From assembly GCA_009392215.1 (NCBI GenBank), contig VFGZ01000030.1, forward strand, positions 24,038 to 88,037: 64,000 bases of DNA, in the 5' to 3' direction. Of this stretch, positions 1-8,550 are shown one piece after another. The position numbers and the translations under genes were made by a program. Under the pieces are notes generated by a model that worked only from the letters and a program-made list of their open reading frames with translations, had not been told where the DNA came from and ran no database searches. The first letter of the stretch is position 1, and each line of letters begins with the position of its first letter. The DNA comes from SAR202 cluster bacterium. GTDB lineage: Bacteria; Chloroflexota; Dehalococcoidia; Lucifugimonadales; Lucifugimonadaceae.

Positions 1-671
1 TCCTAGAGGCTGCTTCTGAGCTTACGTCAATAACTGGTTCTGAAGTTACAGGATTGACGGTTGACACCGGTTCGGATGAGAGTGTTTGTGAGCTGATAAA
101 TGCTGCAGTCCATGCACTTGGTGGGGTTGATATTCTGGTGAACTGTGCCGCTCGACCAGGAGGGCAAAGTACAGTTCCGACACTTTCTGGTGTTACCACC
201 GAAGAGTTTAATGATCATATGAATGTCAAGGTAATGGGTTATTTAAGGTGTGCGCGTGAGGTCTCTCCTGTGATGGCTAAGCAGGGTTGGGGTCGAATCA
301 TAAATATTTCAGGTTTAGCTTCCAGAAGTACGGGAACTGTTGTTGGTTCGATGCGTAATGTAGCGGTATCTGCGATGACCAAAAATTTAGCGGATGAACT
401 CGGACCAAGTGGTATAAACGTTACGGTTGTTCATCCCGGTTTGACTCGTACTGAAGCGACAGCCGGTGTCATTGCACGTCGGGCTGCAGAAACCGATCAA
501 AGTGAATCTGAGGTGGAGCGACAGATGGCTGAGGGCAATTCTGCAAGAACCATAATTGATTCATCAGACATTGCGTATGTAGTTGCCATGCTGGCATCAC
601 CTCTGTCGATTGCCATTAATGGTGATGGTATTGCTGCGGGTGGTGGAGTTGGAACCGCTATTTACTATTGA
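1..671 (+). CDS. SDR-family oxidoreductase-like protein, 5' end cut by window
   Basis: This is the C-terminal part of a short-chain dehydrogenase/reductase fold protein. The frame is open back to base 3, so the true start lies outside the window; an in-frame TTG at 54 is inside the gene. The family NAG-like segment is present (VNCAA), as are the NIS segment with the catalytic-type Ser and the later HPG and LTRTE stretch. The YxxxK pair is absent: aligned on the following helix, Tyr is Gly (codon 345-347) and Lys is Asn (357-359). SDRs normally use these residues for NAD(P)H-dependent redox chemistry, so this one may be non-catalytic or use another mechanism. It is followed on the same strand by two isomerase-like genes. 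Substrate unknown. Confidence 0.8.
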   Translation, partial: LEAASELTSITGSEVTGLTVDTGSDESVCELINAAVHALGGVDILVNCAARPGGQSTVPTLSGVTTEEFNDHMNVKVMGYLRCAREVSPVMAKQGWGRIINISGLASRSTGTVVGSMRNVAVSAMTKNLADELGPSGINVTVVHPGLTRTEATAGVIARRAAETDQSESEVERQMAEGNSARTIIDSSDIAYVVAMLASPLSIAINGDGIAAGGGVGTAIYY

Positions 672-801
672 TCGTTTTCAAGAGATTCTCATGGTGTCTG
701 AATCGTTTTCTACAAGTATGATTCCTTTGAATATTTATCCTTGAATACGTTTTGCGTTTAACACGAGTGCTCAGGTTCTGCCTGATTAGGGACTATGCCA
801 C

Positions 802-1578
802 ATGACCAAGCTTGCAGCCAACATTTCTATGATGTTCACTGAAGTTGATTTTCTCGACAGGTTTGAGGTCGCTGCCAAGGCTGGCTTCAAGGGAGTTGAA
901 TATCTCTTCCCATACGATTACCCGGCTGATCAGATTAAAGAAAAACTTGATGAAAACGGTCTCACACAGGTGCTCTTCGACTTTCCCGCAGGTGATTGGG
1001 ATGCGGGTGAGCGAGGTATCGGAGCGCTGCCTGATCGTACAGGAGAATTTCAAGATGGAGTTGGAATGGCTGTAGAGTACGCACGTGTACTCGAATGTGA
1101 GCGTCTGACTGTTCTTGCTGGTAAAGCAAGTGCAAATAAAACCGACGTGGCCATGCAACAGACGCTTATTGATAATCTCAAATTTGCTTCTAATGCTGTT
1201 ATCGATACAAATACTACGATTCTGCTTGAAGCGATAAATACAATTGATATTCCTGGCTATTACGTCTCCCACACAAACCAGAGTCGTGCGGCGGTGGAAT
1301 CTGCTGAAGCGGATAACGTCAAGGTTCAATACGACATCTATCATATGCAGATCATGGAGGGTGATGTCACCCGAGCAATAGACTCCAACTTAGACGTTAT
1401 AGGTCATTTCCAGCTAGCCGATAATCCCGGCCGTCATGAACCAGGGACAGGTGAGATTAATTACGACTTTTTATTGCCACATATCGATTCAAAGGGATAC
1501 GAGGGTTGGGTTGGATGTGAATATATTCCATCTGAGGACACCTCTTCTGGTCTTGGCTGGGCTGCGAAATATCTTTAA
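802..1578 (+). CDS. hydroxypyruvate isomerase-like TIM-barrel protein (first copy)
   Basis: A 258-residue protein of the Hyi/OtnI type in the xylose-isomerase-like TIM-barrel superfamily. Known members interconvert hydroxypyruvate and tartronate semialdehyde or 2-oxo-tetronates. The family signatures are visible: the N-terminal ANISMMFTE, a central LLEAIN with the acid ligand, YDIYHMQIMEGD, the NPGRHEPGTGEINY block and a late GCEY Glu. The ATG at 802 starts the family's usual N-terminus. An earlier ATG at 795 is out of frame. A homologous gene follows 119 bases downstream, suggesting duplication. With the aldolases and dehydratases in the window it fits sugar-acid breakdown, but the exact substrate cannot be read from sequence. 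Confidence 0.85.
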   Translation: MTKLAANISMMFTEVDFLDRFEVAAKAGFKGVEYLFPYDYPADQIKEKLDENGLTQVLFDFPAGDWDAGERGIGALPDRTGEFQDGVGMAVEYARVLECERLTVLAGKASANKTDVAMQQTLIDNLKFASNAVIDTNTTILLEAINTIDIPGYYVSHTNQSRAAVESAEADNVKVQYDIYHMQIMEGDVTRAIDSNLDVIGHFQLADNPGRHEPGTGEINYDFLLPHIDSKGYEGWVGCEYIPSEDTSSGLGWAAKYL

Positions 1579-1697
1579 CTTATCGGTTTATCAGAAAGTT
1601 TAGATTTAGCGCTAAATGCTGCGAATAACAGATCTATCCAACGCTGATTAACTGAGTAGGGATAACGTATTGCGAAATAAAGAAAAGGGAACTTGAT

Positions 1698-2471
1698 GTG
1701 CCGAAGCTAGAAGCTAATTTGCAGTGGATGTTTAATGAGTATGACCTGATCGATCGATATGACGCTGCTGCTCGCGCCGGGTTTAAAGGCGTCGAACTTC
1801 AGGCACCTTACTCTATCCCTATTGAGCAAATTGTTGAACGACTGGAGCGCAACTCCTTGAGTCACGTTATTATCAATTCTCCCGTGACTGATCCGGATAC
1901 AGGAAAAGGCAATATCGCTTTAAGGCCTGATCGAGTAGATCTTTACAAAGAGCGTACGGCACAGGCTGTTGAGTACGCTTCGCGACTTGGTTGTATCGGC
2001 GTTAATATCGGTGTCGGACCGATTGATGATGTTGATCCCGATGAAGCTCGTGAAACTCTGACAGCCAATATGTGTCACGCTGCTGAAGAGCTGGGGAAAG
2101 TTGGTGTAGTAGCTCTTGTAGAAGCAATCAACACTCGTGACCAGCCAGGATTTTTTATTAGCACAACCAAACAATCGCTTCGCGCAATAGATGATGCAGG
2201 CCATTCCAACCTGGCAGTGCTCTACGATTTTTACCATATGCAGATCATGGAAGGGGATCTGCATATGACGGTCAAAGAAAATCTGTCATCTATTAAGCAT
2301 ATTCAGATTGCAGACAATCCTGGCAGGCATGAACCCGGAACGGGTGAGATCAATTACAACCATCTCTTACCGCATCTTGATGCGATTGGGTATAGTGGCT
2401 GGGTAGGTTGCGAATATGGTCCCAGTGGAAATACTGAACAGACATTGGCCTGGGCGTCGCCGTGGCTTTAG
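1698..2471 (+). CDS. hydroxypyruvate isomerase-like TIM-barrel protein (second copy)
   Basis: A 257-residue paralogue of the preceding gene. It starts at a GTG with a purine-rich ribosome site (GAAAAGGGA, about 1682-1690). It shares the LVEAIN, YHMQIMEGD, GRHEPGTGEINY and GCEY blocks with the first copy. It differs in the segment around residues 55-110, which in this fold helps line the substrate pocket. The two copies may therefore act on different 2-hydroxy-3-oxo acids. The enzyme family isomerises hydroxypyruvate-type compounds in the cytoplasm. The gene is followed 35 bases later by pgpA, which looks functionally unrelated and may simply share the transcript. Confidence 0.85.
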   Translation: MPKLEANLQWMFNEYDLIDRYDAAARAGFKGVELQAPYSIPIEQIVERLERNSLSHVIINSPVTDPDTGKGNIALRPDRVDLYKERTAQAVEYASRLGCIGVNIGVGPIDDVDPDEARETLTANMCHAAEELGKVGVVALVEAINTRDQPGFFISTTKQSLRAIDDAGHSNLAVLYDFYHMQIMEGDLHMTVKENLSSIKHIQIADNPGRHEPGTGEINYNHLLPHLDAIGYSGWVGCEYGPSGNTEQTLAWASPWL

Positions 2472-2506
2472 GCTGATCTTAGGCTCAGAAATACAGGTTA
2501 ATCAGT

Positions 2507-3016
2507 TTGTCGAAGTCGGGATCACAATCAACTAAAAATAACTTTGTTTCCTTCATCGCTGAAACTATCGCTACCGGTTTCGGTTCCGGGCGATGGCCGT
2601 TTGCGGCTCCTGCGACAGTCGGGACTTTGGCTGCTCTTTTTGTTTATTGGGTTTTCGACTTTCTTGTATTTAGCGGGAACGGGAATTCCACCTGGTTCTT
2701 TTTCTTGATAATGGTTACAGCAATTTTGGGTGTTTGGGCCACTGGATATATCGATAATGCTGATGATCATGACCCTGGTCGTGGCGTGATTGATGAGTGG
2801 GTTGGTATGTGGATCACTGTGTTGTTTTTACCTGTGACCTGGCCCTGGATGCTTGCTGGGTTTCTGCTTTTCAGAATATTGGATATATACAAGCCACTCG
2901 GTATCAGTAAGATCGAGGTGTGGCCTGGTGGATGGGGCATCATGTTCGATGATATTGCGGCGGGTGTTATAGGATCCATTCTGCTCAATGGTGTTAGGTT
3001 GGCTTTCTTTAATTAA
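2507..3016 (+). CDS. pgpA: phosphatidylglycerophosphatase A
   Basis: Membrane lipid phosphatase of the PgpA family (169 residues), which converts phosphatidylglycerol phosphate to phosphatidylglycerol. The family motifs are clear: GFGSGRWPFA followed by PATVGTL near the N-terminus, the DPGRGVIDEWVG block, LFRILDIYKP, and a WPGGWGIMFDD segment close to the C-terminus holding metal-binding Asp residues. Three or four hydrophobic stretches (near residues 38-55, 62-80, 100-120 and 145-165) fit an integral membrane protein. The chosen start is the TTG at 2507; the first ~20 residues are polar and poorly conserved. It sits among catabolic genes rather than other lipid genes. Confidence 0.9.
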   Translation: MSKSGSQSTKNNFVSFIAETIATGFGSGRWPFAAPATVGTLAALFVYWVFDFLVFSGNGNSTWFFFLIMVTAILGVWATGYIDNADDHDPGRGVIDEWVGMWITVLFLPVTWPWMLAGFLLFRILDIYKPLGISKIEVWPGGWGIMFDDIAAGVIGSILLNGVRLAFFN

Positions 3017-3071
3017 AATTGGATTGGTTCTCAGCGAAATTTCGGCCTGATGAATTCGGAGAATAAGAAAT

Positions 3072-4568
3072 ATGCGTATCGCAGCTTTGGGCTTTCATCA
3101 TGAAACGAATACCTTTCAATCGGTAAAAACAGATTACGATGCTTTTGCGGGTTACGAGTTCCTGCGTGGCGACGAGATTGCTGATCAGCATCTCACTGCT
3201 AAAACCAGTTTTTCAGGGTACTTTAGGGCTGCTGAGAAATTTGAATTTGACCTAGTGCCGCTTCTATGGGCCTTTACGGGTCCCACCGGAACTATTACTA
3301 AAGATGCATTCGATCGCATTACTGGAGAGATGATTGACCTCCTAAAGGAAAATGGCCCATGGGACGGGGTTTTGCTCGCCCAGCACGGTGCTGCGGTGTC
3401 CGAGGAATACTCGGATATGGATGGAGAGATCGCCCGGCGCGTAAGGCAGGTTGTTGGTCCCGATATACCTGTGGTGATGACGCTGGATCTGCATTCAAAT
3501 ATTTCTCATGAACAAGCCAGTAATACTGATGCCATCGTGGCCTTTCGCACGAATCCACATCTTGACGCTGTTGAGAGGGCAGTGGAGGCATCAGATATTT
3601 TGGTGAGAACGATTCGCGGCGAGGTTCGGCCTGTTCAGCATCTGGTCCAGGTGCCCATGATTATCAACATCGTTAAACAGCCAACTGCTTTCGGTCCGAT
3701 GAAGGAAATTATTGATGATGTTAATGATGTGCTTCAACAAAACGGCATCCTTTCAGTCAGCTGTGGACAGGGTTTCCCGTATGCCGACGTAACGCAGATG
3801 GGTGTTTCGTTTCTGGTTATAAGCGATGGGGACATGGATCTGGCCGAGCAACATGCAAAGTGGTTGGCTCGGAGAGCCTGGGATCGGCGTGTGGAACTAC
3901 AAAACGATTCACCATCAATCCAGGAGTCAATCAGCAGAGCTATAGCTGCTCCTTCAGATGGGAAACCGACCATCATTATGGATGTCGGCGATAACGTTGG
4001 CGGCGGTGGTACGGCCGATTCTACTCACCTCTTAGCTGAGGCGATTGATCAGAGATTAAACGGTGAAAATAGTCTTCTCATGTCACTATTCGATCCGGAT
4101 GGTGTTCAATTATGTATCAGCGCTGGTATCGGTTCTACCATAACTCTAAAGGTAGGTGCTAATACTGATGATCTCCACGGAGATCCAATTGAGATTAGAG
4201 GTTATGTCCGGGTTATAACAGACGGAAAATTCGAAGAATCAGGATCCGTTCATGGCGGGATGCGATTCTGGGATTATGGACCTTCGGTTGCGTTAGACAC
4301 GGAGGATGGGTACACCATAGTTCTGCACACAGTTCGAGGGGTAGGAAACATGAGTCGCCAGCAGTATTACTACATGGGCATATTTCCCGAAAAGTACAGA
4401 TTGGTTATCTGTAAGGGCACGGTCTCTCCTAGAGCCGCTTACGAGCCGATCGCTCGTGAGATTATCGTGTCTGATAGCCCTGGTGTCACAAGTGCTAATA
4501 TGGAGAGCTTTTCTTTTGTAAACAGGCGTAAACCACTATATCCGCTCGAAGCCGACACGAAGTTTTAG
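3072..4568 (+). CDS. M81-family (MlrC-like) metallopeptidase
   Basis: A 498-residue protein of the M81 / MlrC family, named after an enzyme acting on linearised microcystin but widespread with other, mostly unknown, substrates. Visible family features are the N-terminal GFHHETNTF, WDGVLLAQHGA, MTLDLHSN with a metal-type Asp and His, AFRTNPHLD, and the later MDVGDNVGGGGTADS. The length is normal for the family (about 490-500). It begins at ATG 3072, 55 bases after pgpA. It faces the convergent hyuB-hyuA pair, an association that would fit hydrolysis of cyclic or unusual amides, although a shared pathway is only inferred from position. Confidence 0.87.
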   Translation: MRIAALGFHHETNTFQSVKTDYDAFAGYEFLRGDEIADQHLTAKTSFSGYFRAAEKFEFDLVPLLWAFTGPTGTITKDAFDRITGEMIDLLKENGPWDGVLLAQHGAAVSEEYSDMDGEIARRVRQVVGPDIPVVMTLDLHSNISHEQASNTDAIVAFRTNPHLDAVERAVEASDILVRTIRGEVRPVQHLVQVPMIINIVKQPTAFGPMKEIIDDVNDVLQQNGILSVSCGQGFPYADVTQMGVSFLVISDGDMDLAEQHAKWLARRAWDRRVELQNDSPSIQESISRAIAAPSDGKPTIIMDVGDNVGGGGTADSTHLLAEAIDQRLNGENSLLMSLFDPDGVQLCISAGIGSTITLKVGANTDDLHGDPIEIRGYVRVITDGKFEESGSVHGGMRFWDYGPSVALDTEDGYTIVLHTVRGVGNMSRQQYYYMGIFPEKYRLVICKGTVSPRAAYEPIAREIIVSDSPGVTSANMESFSFVNRRKPLYPLEADTKF

Positions 4569-4611
4569 TTACAGTATTTGATTAATTTCTACAGATCAAT
4601 TACATCTGCCA

Positions 4612-6360
4612 TTATTGTTGCAATTCTGTTTGTTTCTGCATTTTTGACCTGAGTATTTTTGTTGCATTGCGGTCGATCTTGTTTTCGCCTTCGGATATAA
4701 CCACGCCATATTTGCTTTTTGCCGCTTGAATTGACACCCGGTCATCAATCACGTCATCCAGCACCCTGGAAGGATCTCGTTCTATCGGGTTACCCCATCC
4801 ACCACCACCGGCCATTTTATGGCGGATCACTCCATTGCTAGGTAATTCGACTTGTGCGAGTGTGGGCAGTATCTTTTCCTCATGACCCGGATTAAGAATA
4901 TTCATCGAGGGTGATCCGCTTGATCCTCCCTGCAGTCCATATGGGGGGAATTTCCTTTTGTCTGAGCGGAGTTGAAGAGTAGCTTTCTCGCCGATATTGG
5001 TGATCTGTTTGACATACGATTGCGCTCCCCTGAATTTACCCGCACCGCCGGAATCCTGAATTAGCGCGTATTCATCCACAACGATCGGGTTTTCAACTTC
5101 GAGAATTTCTACTGGTGAACCGGCTAGGTTGGATGCCGGGTGAGAAACGCCCTCTGATCCATCGCTTTTTGGGCCACCACCACGAGCTCCTCCGAAAAAA
5201 TCAACCAGTGCGTAAGGGCTACCATCAGATCGGGTTCCTCCGATGCTGATCAGTGTATTACCACCTTCTCCATCCGCCGGGACTCTATCTGGCATTGCCT
5301 GAGCCAGTGCGCCCAGGACGGCGTCCATGGTACGGAATCCTGTGATCCCTCTGGCAGCGACCGGGGCAGGGTGTACCGGGTTTACGACGGTGCCCTCAGG
5401 TACGCTTATGTGTATCGGTCGGTGGTAGCCGGCTGCATTTGGTATATCGGGGTCCATGATTAGTCTTATGGCACCGTAGATGGCAGCGCGTGTAAATGGT
5501 ATCGGGGAGTTAATCCCTGCTGGTACCTGGGGAGAAGACCCGCCGAGGTCGACAAATATTTCATCTCCCTCTATTTTAATTTTTACAGCGATTTTGACCG
5601 GTCCTTCTTTGATGTTATCCGCATCAATGAAATCTTCAAATTCGAACGTTCCATCCGGTAAAGCTTTGATTTCGCTGCGGGCACGCTGTTCACTGTAGTT
5701 AAGGAGAGAGTCGAAGTATTCGGTGAGATTGTCTGCACCATATCTGTCGATTAGCTCAAGTACAGCGCGTTCTCCTATATCGCATGCGGCAAGCTGTGAT
5801 CTCATGTCACCTCGTACCTGGATCGGCAGCCTGACGTTGGTAGCGATGAAATCGAAAACAGCTTCGTTTGGCTCACCTGCATCGTACAGTTTAGAAGTTG
5901 GAATTCTTAGCCCTTCCTGGTAGATCTCAGTTGACTCTGTTGAGTTGCTGCCAGGTACCAGTCCACCTATGTCAGCCTGGTGGGCTACGACTCCGACGAA
6001 TCCACGCAGGGTGTCTGTCGCAAATATGGGTTTGATGATATAGACGTCTGGTAGATGGATGCCTCCGGATGTATATGGGTCATTTAAAATAAATACATCA
6101 CCTGGTTTGATACGGTTATCGAACTTGGTCAGTACAGAGTTGATGGCTGCGGGAAATGAACCAAGGTGCAGCATGATCGTAAGACCCTGGGCAATGACCT
6201 GTCCGTCTGCTGCGCAAAATGCGGTTGAATAGTCCAGAGCGTCCCTTACTACTCCCGAGTAGGCTGTTCGCATTACAGTAATGGCCATTTCGTCCACCAT
6301 CGAATCGAGACCATTCCGAACGACCTCAAATGTAATGGGATCTATCTGATCGTTAATCAA
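4612..6360 (-). CDS. hydantoinase B / oxoprolinase family protein (HyuB-like)
   Basis: A 582-residue protein of the hydantoinase B family, the partner of HyuA in ATP-dependent opening of hydantoins, 5-oxoproline and related lactams or of carboxylase complexes. Family features include the N-terminal DPITFEVVRNGLDSMVDEM, the DYSTAFCAADGQVIAQG block, LNDPYTSGGIHLPD, and the later GGARGGG and GAGKFRGAQSY segments. It starts with a TTG at 6360 preceded by GGAAG inside the hyuA end. The two frames overlap by 8 bases, so they are translationally coupled. Substrate cannot be assigned; acetone or acetophenone carboxylase subunits belong to the same superfamily. Confidence 0.9.
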   Translation of the reverse strand: MINDQIDPITFEVVRNGLDSMVDEMAITVMRTAYSGVVRDALDYSTAFCAADGQVIAQGLTIMLHLGSFPAAINSVLTKFDNRIKPGDVFILNDPYTSGGIHLPDVYIIKPIFATDTLRGFVGVVAHQADIGGLVPGSNSTESTEIYQEGLRIPTSKLYDAGEPNEAVFDFIATNVRLPIQVRGDMRSQLAACDIGERAVLELIDRYGADNLTEYFDSLLNYSEQRARSEIKALPDGTFEFEDFIDADNIKEGPVKIAVKIKIEGDEIFVDLGGSSPQVPAGINSPIPFTRAAIYGAIRLIMDPDIPNAAGYHRPIHISVPEGTVVNPVHPAPVAARGITGFRTMDAVLGALAQAMPDRVPADGEGGNTLISIGGTRSDGSPYALVDFFGGARGGGPKSDGSEGVSHPASNLAGSPVEILEVENPIVVDEYALIQDSGGAGKFRGAQSYVKQITNIGEKATLQLRSDKRKFPPYGLQGGSSGSPSMNILNPGHEEKILPTLAQVELPSNGVIRHKMAGGGGWGNPIERDPSRVLDDVIDDRVSIQAAKSKYGVVISEGENKIDRNATKILRSKMQKQTELQQ

Positions 6361-8473
6361 GTTTCACTTCCAGATCTGTATTGATCATGATGATGTTGCC
6401 TGTTTCGTCGATATGAACTGATGTGTCTGGAGGAACCAGTGTAGTTGAGTCATACTCCTCGATTATTAAAGGGCCAGAAGTGACTGAGGTTGTAAGTCTT
6501 CCTCGATCAATCACTGGTGTCAGCATCCATCCGTGCTGTTTACCGAAATAGGCGTTTCTGGGTGGTTTTTTATCTTCTGATTCATTCACTGACTTGGGCA
6601 CTATTCTGTCTGAATCGATCCTGTAAGTGGATCTGATTGTGACAAGATCGACTGGTTCATCCGATGCGCGTCGTCCGTATGTTCGTTCGTGTTCGATGTG
6701 GAATCTTTCAACGATGAAATTGGCCAGATCATCATCCGGTCTGGCGTTCGCATTTACAGTCAGTTCATATGCCTGACCCCGATATCGCAGATCGGCTGTT
6801 CTTGACCAGGAGCCAATTACATCCTGCCCCAGGTCTTCGGTTCTTAGCCTTTGGATTGATGACGACTCAAGTTCATTAAAGGCGTTGATAATTTTGTCCC
6901 CACCCTCGCTTATGGGATCAGTGATCATTGTTCTTGAGAAGCCGTATTCAGGTAATGCTTCTAGTAGTCCGAGTGCCGAAAATACACCGGGAGACGCGGG
7001 AACGATGATTTGTCTAATACCAAGCGATCGGGCCATTTCGGCTGCGTGAAGTGGCCCACTGCCGCCGAACGCCATCAATGTGAACTCTCTCGGGTCGCGC
7101 CCCCTGTATGTTGTTACTGACTTGATCGCTCTGATCATCGTAGTGTTTGCTACAGCGTAAACCCCGTAAGCTGCATCATTTGTTTCCAGTTTGAGATGCT
7201 TCGCTGCCGAGCGGTTGAGAGCTACTTTCGCTGCTTCGGAATTAACACTGACTGTTCCGCCGGCTATTGATGTTGGATTAATGTACCCAAGCACCACGTT
7301 AGCGTCGGTGACTGTCGCCTCTGTTCCACCTTGGCTATAGCAAGCCGGTCCTGGTTTTGCTCCCGCTGATTGAGGTCCTACTCTCAAAGATCCTCCGGGA
7401 TCTACCCGTACGATACTTCCTCCTCCTGCCCCTACCTCAGCAATATCAATTACGGGCAGTTTTAGAGCGTGACCCCGGCCTTTGACCAGGCGGTTAGAAA
7501 GCTGAATACCTGCGCCGACTTCATATTCAGTTGTCAGGCTGGGCTTGCCCTGTTCAATCAAAGATGCCTTGGCCGTTGTACCGCCCATGTCAAACGTGAT
7601 CACGTCCTTCAGCCCAATTCTGTCTGCAAGGCGGATGGCTTCAACTACGCCGGCCGCAGGGCCCGATTCGATGATCCGTGCCGGAGAACGACGAGCCGCA
7701 GCATAGGACATAACACCACCATTCGATTGCATGATCGAAATTGGCACCGCCATGTTTGCATGGTCAAGGCGTTTTTGCATTGACTCCAAGTAACTGTCGA
7801 CAATCGGACCAATGTAAGAATTGATTACCGTTGTGCTTGTGCGCTCGTATTCTCTAATTTCTGGTAGTACGTCGATTGATCCGCTTACATATAAATTCGG
7901 AAAGCGATTCTTTACCGCTTCAACAACTTTGCGTTCATGTATCGGATTAGCGTATGAGTGAAGGAGACATATAGCGATGGCTTCAGGTTGCAGCTGTTCC
8001 AGTTTATCCAGCACGGATTCTACCGAGACATCATCGAGTGGTTGCCTGACCGAACCATCCGGCATGATTCGCTCGATTACTTCGAATCTGTGTCGACGCT
8101 GTACCAGCGGTTTGGGTGGAGTGTAGTCCAGCGAAAACAGATCTGGGAATCGCAATCGACGAAATTCTAAAACGTCTCTGAACCCTCTGGTGGTCACCAG
8201 TGCAGTTCGTGCTCCCTGGTTCTCGAGGATAGCGTTTGTAGCAACCGTTGTTCCGTGAATAATTTCGGAGATCAGATCGGAGTTGAGTTTGTTATCTGAA
8301 AGAAACGCATCCAGACCTTCCACAATACCTCGTGAGAAATCTTCCACAGTGCTCGGTACTTTTTGTACAGAGTAATTACCATCAGACCTCAACATAACGA
8401 GGTCGGTAAACGTTCCACCAATGTCAGCCCCCACTCTTATTTGGTCTTTAGTGGTGGACTTGCGCGATTTCAA
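6353..8473 (-). CDS. hydantoinase A / oxoprolinase family protein (HyuA-like)
   Basis: A 706-residue ATP-binding partner of the HyuB-like protein. The actin-like ATPase fold shows at VGADIGGTFTDLVM (phosphate 1 loop), GTTVATNAI, ESGPAAGVVEA, the TFDMGGTTAK loop and FGGSGPLHAAEMA. The family uses ATP to activate a cyclic amide or carbonyl group for hydrolysis or carboxylation. The likely start is TTG 8473, preceded by a GAGGA ribosome site nine bases upstream. The length matches stand-alone HyuA (about 690-710), not the fused eukaryote-like oxoprolinase. It probably heads an operon with hyuB; the upstream D-threonine-aldolase-like gene may share its transcript. Confidence 0.9.
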   Translation of the reverse strand: MKSRKSTTKDQIRVGADIGGTFTDLVMLRSDGNYSVQKVPSTVEDFSRGIVEGLDAFLSDNKLNSDLISEIIHGTTVATNAILENQGARTALVTTRGFRDVLEFRRLRFPDLFSLDYTPPKPLVQRRHRFEVIERIMPDGSVRQPLDDVSVESVLDKLEQLQPEAIAICLLHSYANPIHERKVVEAVKNRFPNLYVSGSIDVLPEIREYERTSTTVINSYIGPIVDSYLESMQKRLDHANMAVPISIMQSNGGVMSYAAARRSPARIIESGPAAGVVEAIRLADRIGLKDVITFDMGGTTAKASLIEQGKPSLTTEYEVGAGIQLSNRLVKGRGHALKLPVIDIAEVGAGGGSIVRVDPGGSLRVGPQSAGAKPGPACYSQGGTEATVTDANVVLGYINPTSIAGGTVSVNSEAAKVALNRSAAKHLKLETNDAAYGVYAVANTTMIRAIKSVTTYRGRDPREFTLMAFGGSGPLHAAEMARSLGIRQIIVPASPGVFSALGLLEALPEYGFSRTMITDPISEGGDKIINAFNELESSSIQRLRTEDLGQDVIGSWSRTADLRYRGQAYELTVNANARPDDDLANFIVERFHIEHERTYGRRASDEPVDLVTIRSTYRIDSDRIVPKSVNESEDKKPPRNAYFGKQHGWMLTPVIDRGRLTTSVTSGPLIIEEYDSTTLVPPDTSVHIDETGNIIMINTDLEVKLD

Positions 8474-8550
8474 TCGAATTAATCCTCATTATCGATTTGA
8501 GAGTGCATGATCGAATAGGCACATTGATCAATAGACTCTAAAACTAAGTG

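Noticed and set aside
793..1344. 183-residue antisense frame under the first Hyi-like gene
   Set aside because: It is a mirror of a well-supported gene, has no recognisable motif and is rich in Cys and Arg as expected of a shadow frame.
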